Assembly (NCBI RefSeq): GCF_937941905.1
Contig: NZ_CALDGS010000063.1
Location: 1-64,000 of the forward strand
Source of the DNA: an uncultured Mycolicibacterium sp.
GTDB lineage: Bacteria; Actinomycetota; Actinomycetes; Mycobacteriales; Mycobacteriaceae
DNA: 64,000 nt
Direction of reading: 5' to 3'
Shown here: positions 43,004 through 53,549 of the stretch, in pieces
How positions within the stretch are numbered: position 1 is the first letter of the stretch
Layout of the letters: each line of letters begins with the position of its first letter
The notes under the pieces: generated by a model
The model's input: the letters and a program-made list of their open reading frames with translations, nothing else
The model's database searches: none
Told to the model about the DNA's origin: nothing
Translations under genes and position numbers: made by a program

Positions 43004-43086
43004 GGCGAAGAACCTTACCCAGGGTCGCGCCGCCGTGCTGGCCACTCGCCGATCAATCGCAGGTCGGCGGCCCGTACCATGGGCGG

Positions 43087-44613
43087 GTGACTTCGATGGT
43101 GACCCCCCGTGCCGACCGGCCCACCCCGGACGGCCGCCGCCAGCGCACCTACGAGGTCCGCACCTACGGGTGCCAGATGAACGTGCACGACTCGGAGCGG
43201 CTGGCCGGACTGCTGGAGGCCGCCGGGTACCGGCGCGCCGAGGCCGGCACCGACGCCGACGTGGTGGTGTTCAACACCTGCGCGGTGCGGGAGAACGCCG
43301 ACAACAAGCTCTACGGCAACCTCAGCCACCTCGCGCCGCGCAAGGCCGTCGACCCGGACATGCAGATCGCCGTCGGCGGCTGCCTGGCGCAGAAGGACCG
43401 GGAGGCGGTGCTGCGCCGCGCCCCCTACGTCGACGTGGTGTTCGGCACCCACAACATCGGGTCGCTGCCGGCGCTGCTGGAGCGGGCCCGGCACAACCGG
43501 CGGGCCGAGGTCGAGATCGCCGAGGCGCTGCGGGAGTTCCCGTCCAACCTGCCGGCCGCCCGCGAATCCGCCTACGCCGCCTGGGTTTCCATCTCCGTCG
43601 GGTGCAACAACACCTGCACCTTCTGCATCGTGCCGTCGCTGCGCGGCCGGGAGGTGGACCGCCGGCCCGACGACATCCTGGCCGAGGTGCGCTCGCTGGT
43701 CGACCAGGGCGTGCTGGAGATCACCCTGCTGGGCCAGAACGTCAACGCCTACGGGGTGTCCTTCGCCGATCCGGACCTGCCGCGCGACCGCGGCGCGTTC
43801 GCCAAATTGCTGCGCGCTTGCGGCGAGATCGAGGGCCTGGAGCGGGTGCGGTTCACCTCGCCGCACCCGGCCGAGTTCACCGACGACGTCATCGAGGCGA
43901 TGGCGCAGACCCCCAACGTCTGCCCGACGCTGCACATGCCGCTGCAGTCCGGCTCGGACCGCATCCTGCGCGCCATGCGGCGCAGCTACCGGGCCGAGCG
44001 GTTCCTGGGCATCCTGGAGAAGGTGCGCCGGGCCATCCCGCACGCGGCCATCACCACCGACCTCATCGTCGGGTTCCCCGGCGAGACCGAGGAGGACTTC
44101 CGGGCCACCCTCGAGGTGGTCGAGCAGGCCCGGTTCGCCGGGGCGTTCACCTTCCAGTACTCCAAGCGGCCCGGCACCCCGGCCGCCGAGCTGCCCGACC
44201 AGGTGCCCAAGGAGGTCGTCACCGAGCGCTACCAGCGGCTGCTCGCACTGCAGGAGCGGATCTCGTTGGAGGAGAACGCCGCCCAGGTGGGCCGCACCGT
44301 CGAGGTGCTGGTCGCCACCGGTGAGGGCCGCAAGGACGCGGTGACCGCCCGGATGAGCGGGCGCGCCCGCGACGGCCGGTTGGTGCACTTCGCCCCGCAC
44401 GGTGCCGACATCCGCCCCGGCGACGTCATCACCACCGAGATCACCGGCGCGGCGCCGCACCACCTCATCGCCGACGGGCCGGTGCTGACCCACCGGCGCA
44501 CCCGCGCCGGCGACGCCCACGCGGCCGGGCTGCGCCCGCGCACCGTCGGGCTCGGCATCCCGGGGGTGGGCCGGCCCGCCCCGGCGCCGACGGCCTCGGA
44601 GTGTGGCTGTTGA
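43087..44613 (+). CDS. miaB: tRNA-2-methylthio-N6-dimethylallyladenosine synthase MiaB
   Basis: 508 aa, radical-SAM methylthiotransferase. The N-terminal cluster cysteines are C29, C65 and C99. The radical-[11 protein letters not shown] motif has C173, C177 and C180. A TRAM domain is near 420-480. It adds a methylthio group at position 37 of i6A-containing tRNA, acting after MiaA (also in this window). The GTG at 43087 has a TACCAT box (43075-43080) 6 nt upstream. The C-terminal extension ends in ECGC. Confidence 0.96.
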   Translation: MTSMVTPRADRPTPDGRRQRTYEVRTYGCQMNVHDSERLAGLLEAAGYRRAEAGTDADVVVFNTCAVRENADNKLYGNLSHLAPRKAVDPDMQIAVGGCLAQKDREAVLRRAPYVDVVFGTHNIGSLPALLERARHNRRAEVEIAEALREFPSNLPAARESAYAAWVSISVGCNNTCTFCIVPSLRGREVDRRPDDILAEVRSLVDQGVLEITLLGQNVNAYGVSFADPDLPRDRGAFAKLLRACGEIEGLERVRFTSPHPAEFTDDVIEAMAQTPNVCPTLHMPLQSGSDRILRAMRRSYRAERFLGILEKVRRAIPHAAITTDLIVGFPGETEEDFRATLEVVEQARFAGAFTFQYSKRPGTPAAELPDQVPKEVVTERYQRLLALQERISLEENAAQVGRTVEVLVATGEGRKDAVTARMSGRARDGRLVHFAPHGADIRPGDVITTEITGAAPHHLIADGPVLTHRRTRAGDAHAAGLRPRTVGLGIPGVGRPAPAPTASECGC

Positions 44614-45176
44614 GCGCGGGCGACCCGGACGGGTTCCGGGAGGAGTTCGGCGACGACCTCGAGGCCGCCGAGCGGCGGGTCGCCGGCGAGTTCGACCCGG
44701 GGGCGCGCGCCCTGGTCGTCGCGGTGCTGGTGTTCCTGCTGGTCGGGACGTTCATCCTGCCGCACACCGGTGCCGCCAACGGCTGGGAGGTGCTGGCCGG
44801 CGGCGCGGACGCCGCGGCCGAGCGGGTCGGGCTGCCGTCCCGCATCTTCGTGTGGCTGACCCTGGTGTTCGCCGTCGGCACCTCGATGCTGGCGCTGCTC
44901 ACCCGGCGCTGGGCGGTGGCGTGGCTGGCCCTGGCCGGTACCACGGTCGCCGGGGCGGCCGGCATGTTCGCGGTGTGGTCGCGCCAGACCGTCGGCGACG
45001 CCGCCGGGCCGGGCATCGGCCTGGTGCTGGCCTGGCTGCTGGTGCTGGTGCTGATCTTCCAGTGGGCGCGGCTGGTCTGGACCCGCACCGCGGCGCAGCT
45101 CGCCGCCGAGGAGCAGCGCCGCCACGAGGCCGCCGAGCGAGACCGTGGCGGCCCGCTCGACGACCCCGGTACGTGA
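44601..45176 (+). CDS. Conserved integral membrane protein (Rv2732c-like)
   Basis: 191 aa. An acidic N-terminus is followed by about four transmembrane helices (36-58, 80-100, 102-125 and 138-158) and an Arg/Glu-rich C-terminal tail. It matches Rv2732c in position and size. The start could also be the TTG at 44610, which shares TTGA with the miaB stop; the GTG at 44601 overlaps more. Function unknown. It is convergent with the DUF349 gene 3 bp away. Confidence 0.78.
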   Translation: MWLLSAGDPDGFREEFGDDLEAAERRVAGEFDPGARALVVAVLVFLLVGTFILPHTGAANGWEVLAGGADAAAERVGLPSRIFVWLTLVFAVGTSMLALLTRRWAVAWLALAGTTVAGAAGMFAVWSRQTVGDAAGPGIGLVLAWLLVLVLIFQWARLVWTRTAAQLAAEEQRRHEAAERDRGGPLDDPGT

Positions 45177-45179
45177 CCG

Positions 45180-46499
45180 TCAGTCCCGCTTGTTGAGGGC
45201 CGCCTCGGCCGCCTCGGCCCACTGCCGCCACTGCGCGGCGCTGGCGCGGGCCTCCTCGGCCTCCTTGAGCCGGCCGGCCGCCTCGGCCTTCTGCGCCTGC
45301 CGCTCGAACTGCTCGGCGCGGGCGGCGAACTGCTCGGCGCGGGCTTTGGCCTCCGGATCGACCTGACCGGCGGTGGCGGCGTCGCGGACGCGCTTCTCCA
45401 CCGCGCGCAGCCGGCGCTCCAGCTCGGCCACCTTGTCGCGCGGCACCTTGCCGATCTCGTCCCAGCGCTCCAGCACGCCGCGCAGCGCGGCCCGGGCGGC
45501 CTCCGGGTCGGCGGTGTCGATCCGCTCCGCCTCGGCCAGCAGGGCCTCCTTGGCCTCGTAGTTGGCGTGCAGTTCGGCGTCCCGCTCGGCCAGCACGGCG
45601 TTGCGGGCGGTGAAGAACCGGTCCTGGGCGGCCTTGAACCGCTTCCACAGCGCGTCGTCGACCTCCCTGGAGGCCCGCCCGGCCGCCTTCCACTCGGCCA
45701 GCAGGTCCCGGAACGCCGCCGCGGTGGCCGCCCAGTCGGTGGAGTCGGCCATCGCCTCGGCGCGTTCGCACAGCGCCTCCTTGGCCTTGCGGGCCGCCGC
45801 GCGCTGGCGGTCCAGTTCGGCGAAGTGCGAGCCGCGGCGCCGGTTGAACAGCTCGCGGGCCGCCGCGTAGCGCTTCCACAGCGCGTCGTCGGTCTTGCGG
45901 TCCAGCCCGGTGATGGTGCGCCACTCGTCGAGGATCTCGCGCAGCCGGTCGCCGGCGGCCTTCCACTGCATCGAGTTGGCGGCCAGGTCCTCGGCCTCGG
46001 CGGCCAGCGCCTCCTTGCGCGCCAGCTGCGCGGCCCGGAACTCCTCGCGGCGGGCCTTCTCGGCCTCCGCGGCCGCCTCGGCCTGCTCGACGACCGCGGC
46101 GAGCCGGTCGGCCAGCGCGTCGACGTCGCCGAGGACCGCCGCGGTGGGCAGCGTCTCGGCCAGCGACGCGGCCGCCGCCCGGATCTTGCGGGCGTCCCCG
46201 GTACCGGACTGCAGCCGCCGCTCGAGCAGCACCACCTCGGTGTGCAGGTCGTCGTAGCGACGGCCGAAGTGGGCGTAGGCCGCCTCGGCGTCCCCGGCCT
46301 GCCACGACCCGATCACCCGCTCACCGGATCGGGTGATCAGCCACACCGTGCCGTCCGGGTCCACCCGGCCGAACCGGTGCGGGTCGCTCGCCGGAGCCGT
46401 CACCGCCGCGGCCACCGGGCCGGGGCGCGGGACGGGGCGGGGCGGCCCGGGCCGGGGAGTGGGTTTGGGGGTCGGGCCCGTCGGCTCGCTGTTCGTCAT
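45180..46499 (-). CDS. DUF349 domain protein (Rv2731-like)
   Basis: 439 aa, Ala/Arg/Glu-rich. After a Pro-rich N-terminus and a [27 protein letters not shown] module (about 40-75), it has at least three DUF349 helical repeats recognisable by W-K-x-A-G-R/D and DDALWKRY/F elements. Coiled coil is likely in the C-terminal 120 residues. Related proteins in other bacteria are ribosome- or RNA-associated, but no function is assured. It is equivalent to Rv2731. Confidence 0.82.
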   Translation of the reverse strand: MTNSEPTGPTPKPTPRPGPPRPVPRPGPVAAAVTAPASDPHRFGRVDPDGTVWLITRSGERVIGSWQAGDAEAAYAHFGRRYDDLHTEVVLLERRLQSGTGDARKIRAAAASLAETLPTAAVLGDVDALADRLAAVVEQAEAAAEAEKARREEFRAAQLARKEALAAEAEDLAANSMQWKAAGDRLREILDEWRTITGLDRKTDDALWKRYAAARELFNRRRGSHFAELDRQRAAARKAKEALCERAEAMADSTDWAATAAAFRDLLAEWKAAGRASREVDDALWKRFKAAQDRFFTARNAVLAERDAELHANYEAKEALLAEAERIDTADPEAARAALRGVLERWDEIGKVPRDKVAELERRLRAVEKRVRDAATAGQVDPEAKARAEQFAARAEQFERQAQKAEAAGRLKEAEEARASAAQWRQWAEAAEAALNKRD

Positions 46500-46711
46500 A
46501 TCCGTTCCTCACGCCCTCCGCGCGATCTCTCGCGCATCTGCCGCGCAGCGCGGCGCCCTGTAGCGGTCAACAGTGCCAAAGGCTAGTGAAATGGTGCTGC
46601 AGGCTATTCAAACAGGTCGCCCCCGCCCGTGCCCACGGCTTGGGGGTCCGGTTTGCAACTCGGTGCATCCGCAGGTCAGGCTGTACGCCCCGACCCCAGC
46701 CGGAGGAGTGC
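46500..46711. other. 212-bp divergent intergenic region, DUF349 / DMT
   Basis: A small hairpin lies at 46520-46535 (GCGCGA / TCGCGC, 4-nt loop). A less GC-rich stretch is at about 46560-46620. No convincing -35/-10 pair or protein frame is seen. A CGGAGGAG ribosome-binding site precedes the DMT ATG. It probably contains promoters for both neighbours. Confidence 0.35.
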
Positions 46712-47344
46712 ATGGTCAAGGCCGATCTCGCGGTGCTGCTCGCACTGGCCGCCGCGCTGTTCACCGCGCTCGGCAACGTGGTTCAGGAGCGCTCGGTGCA
46801 GCGGGTCGCCCCGGCCGGCGGCCGGGCCGGGGTGCTGGCCGGGCTGCTGCGTGACCGGCGCTGGTGGGTGGGCACCGCGGCCGGGCTGGCCGGCTTCGCG
46901 CTGCAGGCCGCCGCCCTGAGCCTGGGCTCGGTGCTGCTGGTGCAGGCGCTGCTGGTCACCTCGCTGCTGTTCGCGCTGCCGATGCAGGCCCGGCTGACCG
47001 GCCGTCCGGTCGGCCGGGGCCGGCTGGCCTGGGCGGCGGTGCTGGCCACCGCGGAGACCTATGCGCTGCTGGCGGTCGCCGGCGCGGCGGTGGTGCTGCA
47101 GCAGTACTCCTTCCGGGCCGGGCCGCTGACCGCCGCGCTGCCCGGCGCCGCGATCGCCGAACCGCTGGTGGCCGCCGTGCTGGGCATCGTGGTGCTCGGC
47201 GAGTCGCTGCACCCCGGCGACGCCGGGTGGGCGGTGCTGGTGGCCGCGGTGGCGGCGCTGGTGACCGCGACGGTGGCGCTGACGCGCGGCGAGGCGGCCG
47301 ACGCCGGCCCGGACCGCGCGCCGGTTAGCGTGAACGCGTGCTGA
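46712..47344 (+). CDS. Short DMT-type membrane protein (Rv2729c-like, apparently internally deleted)
   Basis: 210 aa. The first three helices of a drug/metabolite transporter ([19 protein letters not shown] and following) and the last three helices ([20 protein letters not shown] through [17 protein letters not shown]) are well conserved. The middle helices that should lie between residues ~105 and ~120 are missing, whereas M. tuberculosis Rv2729c is about 300 aa. No frameshift is seen, so this is an in-frame loss or a shorter natural form. The ATG has a GGAGGAG site. It overlaps the next GTG by 7 bp. Confidence 0.78.
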   Translation: MVKADLAVLLALAAALFTALGNVVQERSVQRVAPAGGRAGVLAGLLRDRRWWVGTAAGLAGFALQAAALSLGSVLLVQALLVTSLLFALPMQARLTGRPVGRGRLAWAAVLATAETYALLAVAGAAVVLQQYSFRAGPLTAALPGAAIAEPLVAAVLGIVVLGESLHPGDAGWAVLVAAVAALVTATVALTRGEAADAGPDRAPVSVNAC

Positions 47345-48021
47345 CTGCGGTTGCGATCGTGCCGTCGGCGCCGGTGCTGGTCCCCGAGCTGGCCGGCGGG
47401 GCGGTCGCGGAGCTGGACGACCTGCGGGCGGCCATGGTGGCCGCCGCCCGGGAGCTGCCCGCCCGCTGGCTGGCGATCGGCGCGGCCGACGCCGATGCGG
47501 TGATCGGGGCGGAGGCGGCCGGCACCTTCGCCGGCTACGGGGTGGACGTGCCGGTGCGGCTCGGCCCGCGGGCGGGGGCCGAGCCGGCGCCGCTGCCGCT
47601 CGCCGCGCTGATCACCGGTTGGCTGCGCGGGCTGGCCGCCCCGGACGCGGTCGCGCGGGTGCGGGTGTTCGACCGCCGCACCCGCTGCGCGGCCGCGCTG
47701 GCCGCCGGCCGGGCGCTGCGCGCCGAACTGGACCGCGACCCCGAACCGGTGGGGGTGCTCGTCGTCGCCGACGGCGCCCACACCCTCACCCCGGCCGCCC
47801 CCGGCGGGCACGACCCGGCGTCGGTGCCGGTGCAACGGGCGCTGGCCGCCGCGCTGGCCGCCGGCGACACCGCCGCGCTCGCCGAGCTGCCCGACGCGAT
47901 CGTCGGCCGGGTCGCCTACCAGGTGGCCGCCGGGCTGATCGGCACCCCGCGGGTGGCCGAGCAGCGCTGGCACGGCGCCCCGTACGGGGTCGGCTACTTC
48001 TGCGGGGTGTGGCGGCCGTGA
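47338..48021 (+). CDS. Conserved protein, Rv2728c-like (class III extradiol dioxygenase-like fold)
   Basis: 227 aa. The sequence [42 protein letters not shown] and the C-terminal [10 protein letters not shown] fit Rv2728c, whose fold is related to LigB-type dioxygenases. I do not see an intact metal site, so the activity is doubtful. A TAGCGT box (47326-47331) is 6 nt before the GTG. The stop overlaps miaA in GTGA. Confidence 0.8.
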   Translation: MLTAVAIVPSAPVLVPELAGGAVAELDDLRAAMVAAARELPARWLAIGAADADAVIGAEAAGTFAGYGVDVPVRLGPRAGAEPAPLPLAALITGWLRGLAAPDAVARVRVFDRRTRCAAALAAGRALRAELDRDPEPVGVLVVADGAHTLTPAAPGGHDPASVPVQRALAAALAAGDTAALAELPDAIVGRVAYQVAAGLIGTPRVAEQRWHGAPYGVGYFCGVWRP

Positions 48022-48938
48022 GCACCCGGCCGATCGCCGTCGTCGGCCCGACCGGCACCGGCAAGTCCGACCTGGCGCTGGCGGTCGCCGAACGGCTCGG
48101 CGGGCAGATCGTCAACGCCGACGCCATGCAGCAGTACCGCGGCATGGACATCGGTACGGCCAAACTGCGGCCGGAGGAGCGCCGCGGCATCCCGCACCAC
48201 CAGCTCGACGTCCTCGACGTCACCGAGACCGCCACCGTGGCCCGCTACCAGCGCGCCGCGGCCGCCGACGTGGAGGCCGTCGCGGCGGCCGGGGACGTGC
48301 CGATCATCGTCGGCGGGTCGATGCTCTACATCCAGTCGCTGCTGGACGACTGGGCCTTCCCGGCCACCGACCCCGCGGTGCGGGCGAGATGGGAGCAGCG
48401 GCTGGCCGAGATCGGCCCGGCCGCGCTGCACGCCGAACTCGCCCGGGTCGACCCCGAGGCCGCCACCGGCATCCGTCCCACCGACGGCCGGCGCATCGTG
48501 CGCGCGCTGGAGGTCGTCGAGCTCACCGGTCGGCCGTTCGCGGCGTCCAAACCCGCCGTCGGCACCCCGCGCTGGGACACCGTCATCGTGGGGCTGGACT
48601 GGCCGACCGAGCTGCTCGACGAACGGCTGGCGCGGCGCACCGACGCGATGTTCGCCGCCGGGCTGGTCGAGGAGGTACGCGGGCTGCTCGAGCGCGGGCT
48701 GCGCGAGGGCCGGACCGCCGCCCGCGCGCTGGGCTACGCCCAGGTGATCGAGGCGCTCGACGCCGGCGGCGGCGCCGAGGCCGTCGCGCAGGCGCGGGAA
48801 CGCACCTTCATCGGCACCCGCCGCTACGTGCGCCGGCAGCGCTCCTGGTTCCGCCGCGACCACCGCATCCACTGGCTCGACGGCCGCACCGGGGCCACCG
48901 TCGAGGCGGTGCTGCGGTGCTGGCGGCACGTATCCTGA
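48018..48938 (+). CDS. miaA: tRNA dimethylallyltransferase MiaA
   Basis: 306 aa. It attaches dimethylallyl to A37 of tRNAs reading UNN codons. The P-loop [12 protein letters not shown] lies near 11-22, the [15 protein letters not shown] region near 38-52, and the C-terminal [20 protein letters not shown] motif is present. The GTG at 48018 shares GTGA with the preceding stop. miaB, which acts next, is 3.4 kb away. The dapF start follows the stop after 4 bp. Confidence 0.95.
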   Translation: MSTRPIAVVGPTGTGKSDLALAVAERLGGQIVNADAMQQYRGMDIGTAKLRPEERRGIPHHQLDVLDVTETATVARYQRAAAADVEAVAAAGDVPIIVGGSMLYIQSLLDDWAFPATDPAVRARWEQRLAEIGPAALHAELARVDPEAATGIRPTDGRRIVRALEVVELTGRPFAASKPAVGTPRWDTVIVGLDWPTELLDERLARRTDAMFAAGLVEEVRGLLERGLREGRTAARALGYAQVIEALDAGGGAEAVAQARERTFIGTRRYVRRQRSWFRRDHRIHWLDGRTGATVEAVLRCWRHVS

Positions 48939-48942
48939 GCGG

Positions 48943-49815
48943 GTGATCTTCGCCAAGGGGCACGGCACCGAGAACGACTTCGTGCTGCTGGCCGACCCCG
49001 ACGCCCGCATCCCGCTGCCTCCGGCCGCCGTCGCCGCGCTGTGCGACCGCCGCCGCGGGCTCGGCGCCGACGGGCTGCTGCGCGTCACCACCGCCGGGGC
49101 GCTGCTGGCCGTCGGCGTGCTGGACCGGCTGCCCGAGGGGGTGGCCGCCGGCGACTGGTACATGGACTACCGCAACGCCGACGGTTCGGTGGCACAGATG
49201 TGCGGCAACGGCGTCCGGGTGTTCGCGCACTACCTGCACGCGTCGGGGCTGGAGACCCGCGGCGAGTTCGTCGTCGGCACCCTGGCCGGACCGCGCCCGG
49301 TGGTGCTGCACCACGCCGACGCGGTGCATGCCGAGGTCACCGTCGAGATGGGCAAGGCGGCCGTCACCGGCACCGGTGCGGCGGAGGTCGGCGGACAGCG
49401 GTTCTCCGGGCTGGCCGTCGACGTCGGCAACCCGCACCTGGCCTGCGTCGTGCCGGGGCTGACGCGCGACGGGCTGGCCGCGCTCGACGTCGCCGCCCCG
49501 GTGCGCTTCGACCCGGCCGCCTTCCCGGAGGGGGTGAACGTGGAGGTGCTCACCGCCCCGGCCGACGGCGCGGTGGCGATGCGGGTGCACGAGCGCGGCG
49601 TGGGGGAGACCCGCTCCTGCGGCACCGGCACGGTGGCCGCGACCGTGGCCGCGCTGCACCATCTCGGCGCCGACACCGGCAGCCTGCGGGTCGATGTGCC
49701 GGGCGGTTCGGTGCAGGTGCGCATCACCCCGGCGAACAGTTTCCTGCGCGGGCCGTCGGTGCTGGTCGCGCGGGGCGAGATCGAGCCGGAATGGTTTGCC
49801 GGTCTCGTTCGTTGA
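48943..49815 (+). CDS. dapF: Diaminopimelate epimerase
   Basis: 290 aa. It converts LL-DAP to meso-DAP for lysine and peptidoglycan. The two catalytic cysteines are in [15 protein letters not shown] and [14 protein letters not shown]. The N-terminus [16 protein letters not shown] is typical. A TATCCT box (48931-48936) overlaps the miaA stop and lies 6 nt before the GTG, suggesting a leaderless internal promoter. It is the third DAP-pathway gene in this window. Confidence 0.95.
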   Translation: MIFAKGHGTENDFVLLADPDARIPLPPAAVAALCDRRRGLGADGLLRVTTAGALLAVGVLDRLPEGVAAGDWYMDYRNADGSVAQMCGNGVRVFAHYLHASGLETRGEFVVGTLAGPRPVVLHHADAVHAEVTVEMGKAAVTGTGAAEVGGQRFSGLAVDVGNPHLACVVPGLTRDGLAALDVAAPVRFDPAAFPEGVNVEVLTAPADGAVAMRVHERGVGETRSCGTGTVAATVAALHHLGADTGSLRVDVPGGSVQVRITPANSFLRGPSVLVARGEIEPEWFAGLVR

Positions 49816-49824
49816 CCGGGGTAC

Positions 49825-51336
49825 ATGAAGAATGAAACGCTTGCGAATCCGTATTCGCCCAACACCGAATCGCCCGACACCGAACTGCCGATGACGAATT
49901 TCGAACTCCCCGCCGACGGCGCGGCCGACGAGCCGACCGCCGACGTCCCGAGCACGGGTGAGCTCGCGCTCGAGGAACGCTCGGCGCTGCGCCGGGTGGC
50001 GGGGCTGTCGACCGAGCTGACCGACGTCACCGAGGTCGAGTACCGCCAGCTGCGCCTCGAGCGCGTCGTGCTGGTCGGGGTGTGGACCGAGGGCACCGCC
50101 GCCGATGCGGAGGCCAGCCTGGCCGAGCTGGCCCGGCTGGCCGAGACCGCCGGCTCGGAGGTGCTCGAGGGGCTCATCCAGCGCCGGGACCGGCCGGACC
50201 CGGCCACCTACATCGGCTCCGGCAAGGCCCAGGAGCTGCGTGAGATCGTGGAGGCCACCGGTGCCGACACGGTGATCTGCGACGGCGAGCTGTCCCCGGC
50301 GCAGCTGACCGCGCTGGAGAAGGTGGTCAAGGTCAAGGTCATCGACCGCACCGCGCTGATCCTGGACATCTTCGCCCAGCACGCCACCAGCAAGGAGGGC
50401 AAGGCCCAGGTGTCGCTGGCGCAGATGGAGTACATGCTGCCCCGGCTGCGCGGCTGGGGCGAGTCGATGTCCCGGCAGGCCGGCGGCCGGGCCGGCGGCA
50501 GCGGCGGCGGCGTGGGTCTGCGTGGCCCCGGCGAGACCAAGATCGAGACCGACCGGCGCCGTATCCGGGAACGGATGGCCAAACTGCGCCGCGAGATCAG
50601 CCAGATGCGCAAGGTCCGCGACACCCAGCGGCACCGGCGCCGGGAGAGCGACACCCCGTCGGTGGCGATCGTCGGCTACACCAACGCCGGCAAGTCCAGC
50701 CTGCTCAACGCCCTCACCGGGGCCGGGGTGCTGGTGGAGAACGCGCTGTTCGCCACCCTGGAGCCGACCAGCCGGCGCGGCCGGCTCGACGACGGCCGGC
50801 CGTTCGTGCTGACCGACACGGTCGGGTTCGTCCGGCACCTGCCCACCCAGCTCGTCGAGGCGTTCCGCTCCACGCTGGAGGAGGTCGTCGACGCCGACCT
50901 GCTGCTGCACGTGGTGGACGGCTCCGACGCCAACCCGATGGCCCAGATCGACGCCGTGCACCAGGTGGTGCGCGAGGTGCAGGCCGAACACCACGCCCCG
51001 CCCGCGCCGGAACTGTTGGTGGTCAACAAGATCGACGCCGCCGACCCGGTGATGCTGGTGCAGCTGCGCAATGCGCTGCCGGACGCGGTGTTCGTCTCCG
51101 CGCGCACCGGCGCCGGGCTCGACGAGCTGCGCCGCCGGCTCACCGAGGCGGTGCCGGCCACCGAAACCGTCGTCGACGTGACCATTCCGTACCACCGGGG
51201 CGATCTCGTGGCGCGGCTGCACGCCGACGGCCGCGTGGACGTCACCGAGCACACCGAGGCCGGGACCCGGATCAAGGCCCGGGTGCCGATCCCGCTGGCC
51301 GCCACCGTGCGCGAGTTCGCCACCTACCCGGGCTGA
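49825..51336 (+). CDS. hflX: GTPase HflX
   Basis: 503 aa. An HflX N-terminal domain (about 60-200) with a helical/Gly-rich linker SRQAGGRAGGSGGG is followed by a G domain: G1 GYTNAGKSS near 283, G3 DTVGFVRHLP, G4 NKID. HflX rescues or splits stalled and heat-damaged ribosomes and affects macrolide tolerance in mycobacteria. The ATG at 49825 is used; an internal ATG at 49891 would remove 22 residues of variable N-terminus. It is convergent with the PE-PPE gene, one base apart. Confidence 0.94.
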   Translation: MKNETLANPYSPNTESPDTELPMTNFELPADGAADEPTADVPSTGELALEERSALRRVAGLSTELTDVTEVEYRQLRLERVVLVGVWTEGTAADAEASLAELARLAETAGSEVLEGLIQRRDRPDPATYIGSGKAQELREIVEATGADTVICDGELSPAQLTALEKVVKVKVIDRTALILDIFAQHATSKEGKAQVSLAQMEYMLPRLRGWGESMSRQAGGRAGGSGGGVGLRGPGETKIETDRRRIRERMAKLRREISQMRKVRDTQRHRRRESDTPSVAIVGYTNAGKSSLLNALTGAGVLVENALFATLEPTSRRGRLDDGRPFVLTDTVGFVRHLPTQLVEAFRSTLEEVVDADLLLHVVDGSDANPMAQIDAVHQVVREVQAEHHAPPAPELLVVNKIDAADPVMLVQLRNALPDAVFVSARTGAGLDELRRRLTEAVPATETVVDVTIPYHRGDLVARLHADGRVDVTEHTEAGTRIKARVPIPLAATVREFATYPG

Positions 51337-51337
51337 T

Positions 51338-52939
51338 TCACGCCGCCGACCGGTCCGGCCCGGTGCCGGCATGCCGGCCGACCGGGTGCCGGCCCGGACG
51401 GTGCCCGTCGCCGTGGTCTGCCCCGTCGCCGTCCTCGGTCGCCTGCCGGGCGGCACCCGACCACGCCGGCCCGCGCCACCGGTGCCGAGGCCCGGCCGCG
51501 GCGCGGTCCGTGCCGGGTTGCACGGCGGCCGGCTTCCCGGTGTCGGGCTCGTCGGGGTCGGGGTTATCGGGGTCCGGTTCGTCGGTGCGGGTGAATTCCC
51601 CGGTCGCGCCGGGATCTCCGTTGGGGCCCCCGGCACTGTCGCCGGTGGCTCCGGCCGGTTCGGCCGCGGGCGCGCCGGCGTGCGCGAGGACCCGGTTCGG
51701 GCCGGGATCGGCGTCGGGCGCGGCCCCGTCCGGGACGAGGTCGCCGTCGGTGTCGTTGTCGGGCACCGGGATCGGCGGTGCCAGCGGGGCCAGGCCGGGT
51801 TCCAGCGCGTTGTGCACCCCGCGGCCGATGGCGTCGACGAGGTCGACCAGCAGCGTGAACGGATTGATGAACGGGATCAGCCCGATCGGGGTGGGCCGGC
51901 TGTAATCCGAACGGTCGTAGGCGGTTTCGATCAGCACCTGCAGTGCCGGGGAGACCAGGTCGACCAGCGGCTCGATCAGCGCCAGGGTGCCGGTGAGCGC
52001 GCCGAGGTCCAGCAGCGGCTGCATGATCGGCAGCCGGGTGGCCGGCAGCGTGATGTAGTAGGTGTCGGTGCCCGGCCGGTGCTGGCAGTAGGTGGCCGCC
52101 GAGCACTCCGCCGCCGCGGCGGCCATCGCCGCCTCGATCTGCTCCGGGGTGTAGCCGTACGGCGGGGCGGGGGAGTCCCCGTTGGGGTCCAGATAGGTGC
52201 CGTGGATGTAGACGAACCCGGCCAGCGCGTTGAGCAGCGCCAGCGGGTTGAACAGATAGCGCGGCGAGTCGGCGACCGCGTCGTACTGCAGCGCGATGTC
52301 GTGGGTGAGAAACGGGGTGTCGGTCGGGGTGGGCTGGCCGAAGGTGGCGTCCAGGATCGGCACGGTGCCCAGCCAGGCCAACCGCTCGAACAGCCCGCCG
52401 TTGGGCCGGTTCGGGTTCCCGATGACCACGAAGGTCAGGTCGGCCGGATCGAACGGGAAGGTGTCCGGGGACAGCTGCAGCAGCTCGTGCAGGTTGCGCT
52501 TGATCAGGCTGGCCACCGTCGCGCCCTGGGAGTAGCCGAAGATCACCACCGGGTCGTCGTCGGTGGGGGTGTGCATGCCGAGCTGCAGGCTCAGGCCGAC
52601 CACGCCGCTGGCCACCGACACGTTCCACTTCGCCCCGGACAACCCGCCCCAGCCGGGCAGCGGGATCGGCCAGAACTGGGCGATGTAGTCCACCGGCACC
52701 AGTTCGCACGGCGACCCGGGACCGGCCGGACAGGACGGGGTGAACGCCCCGACGTAGTAGTCGCGGACGTTGTCCAGCAGCCCGGCGATGTCCTGCGGAT
52801 GCTGGTCGCCGGTGCCCGGCACGATGATCGCGGTACCGGTCTGCACCACCGTCGCCGTGGTGACCGTCGGGGTGACGCCGAGGGCCAGCGTGCCGGCCAC
52901 CGCCAGCGCGGCCACCGCGCCGTCGCGGAGCGTGCGCAT
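51338..52939 (-). CDS. Secreted PE-PPE-domain hydrolase with acidic Pro/Asp-rich tail
   Basis: 533 aa. A signal peptide (about 1-30) precedes a PE-PPE serine hydrolase domain (PF08237 type, about 35-270) with nucleophile motif GYSQG (S137) and cysteines likely to form disulfides. No PE or PPE N-terminal domain is present. The last 140 residues are low complexity, Pro/Asp/Gly-rich, and contain DNDTDGDLVPD (394-404), a thrombospondin-3-like calcium loop. The ATG at 52939 has a GGGAGG site upstream; a TTG at 52945 is the alternative. Similar mycobacterial enzymes hydrolyse short-chain esters. No counterpart is known here in M. tuberculosis. Confidence 0.85.
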   Translation of the reverse strand: MRTLRDGAVAALAVAGTLALGVTPTVTTATVVQTGTAIIVPGTGDQHPQDIAGLLDNVRDYYVGAFTPSCPAGPGSPCELVPVDYIAQFWPIPLPGWGGLSGAKWNVSVASGVVGLSLQLGMHTPTDDDPVVIFGYSQGATVASLIKRNLHELLQLSPDTFPFDPADLTFVVIGNPNRPNGGLFERLAWLGTVPILDATFGQPTPTDTPFLTHDIALQYDAVADSPRYLFNPLALLNALAGFVYIHGTYLDPNGDSPAPPYGYTPEQIEAAMAAAAAECSAATYCQHRPGTDTYYITLPATRLPIMQPLLDLGALTGTLALIEPLVDLVSPALQVLIETAYDRSDYSRPTPIGLIPFINPFTLLVDLVDAIGRGVHNALEPGLAPLAPPIPVPDNDTDGDLVPDGAAPDADPGPNRVLAHAGAPAAEPAGATGDSAGGPNGDPGATGEFTRTDEPDPDNPDPDEPDTGKPAAVQPGTDRAAAGPRHRWRGPAWSGAARQATEDGDGADHGDGHRPGRHPVGRHAGTGPDRSAA

Positions 52940-53024
52940 GTCCAACCCACCTCCCAGAACCCGGTCGAGTGTCGGGACGCAGGCATCGTCGCACAGCCCG
53001 GCCCGTACCGACCGGCAAACCGGG

Positions 53025-53549
53025 TCACTCGGTGGCGGTGACGTCGAACAGGTCGGCGGGATCGGCGCTCAGCAGCGAATCGGCGACTGCGGCCTTGAGT
53101 TCGTCGAGCCGGCGCTCCTCCGCCGGCGAACGCTGCGGGGTGCGGGCCAGTTCGACGAACTCCGCGGTGACGAAGCCGTCGCGCAGCACCAGCTGCACCC
53201 CGCCGTCACCGAGGCTCAGGTCGAACACGAAGTCCTCCCGCAGCGGGCCGAGGTCCGGGCGGGCCAGGTCGCGGTCCACCAGGTAGCGGCCCTCGGTGAC
53301 CGCCCGGGTGACCGCCTCGAAGCCGTCACGGGCGCCGGGGCCGCGGAACGCGGTGCGCACCAGCACCGCCCGGCGCGGCACCGGGGTGCCGGGGGCGAGC
53401 AGCGCGAACGCCCGGCGCATCGCCTGGAACGCCACCGCCACCCCGGCCGGCGAGTACGGTCCGGCGTAGCGCATCAGGTCGGCGAAGCCGAACGCGAGCC
53501 GCTGCCCGCGGTCCTCGACCACGATCACGGCGTCGTCGGTGTCGGTCAT
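53025..53549 (-). CDS. Small partner of molybdopterin oxidoreductase (FmdE-like fold suspected)
   Basis: 174 aa, no cysteine and no membrane segment. A segment RYAGPYSPAGVAVAFQAMRR near 28-47 resembles the HGHxxPG-x3-G helix of FmdE-like domains, although the metal ligands are replaced. GARDGFEAVTRAVTEGRYLVD follows near 73-93. It overlaps the molybdopterin enzyme gene by 4 bp, so it is almost certainly a partner or maturation factor. Family not firmly recognised. It is cotranscribed as the second gene of the unit. Confidence 0.65.
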   Translation of the reverse strand: MTDTDDAVIVVEDRGQRLAFGFADLMRYAGPYSPAGVAVAFQAMRRAFALLAPGTPVPRRAVLVRTAFRGPGARDGFEAVTRAVTEGRYLVDRDLARPDLGPLREDFVFDLSLGDGGVQLVLRDGFVTAEFVELARTPQRSPAEERRLDELKAAVADSLLSADPADLFDVTATE

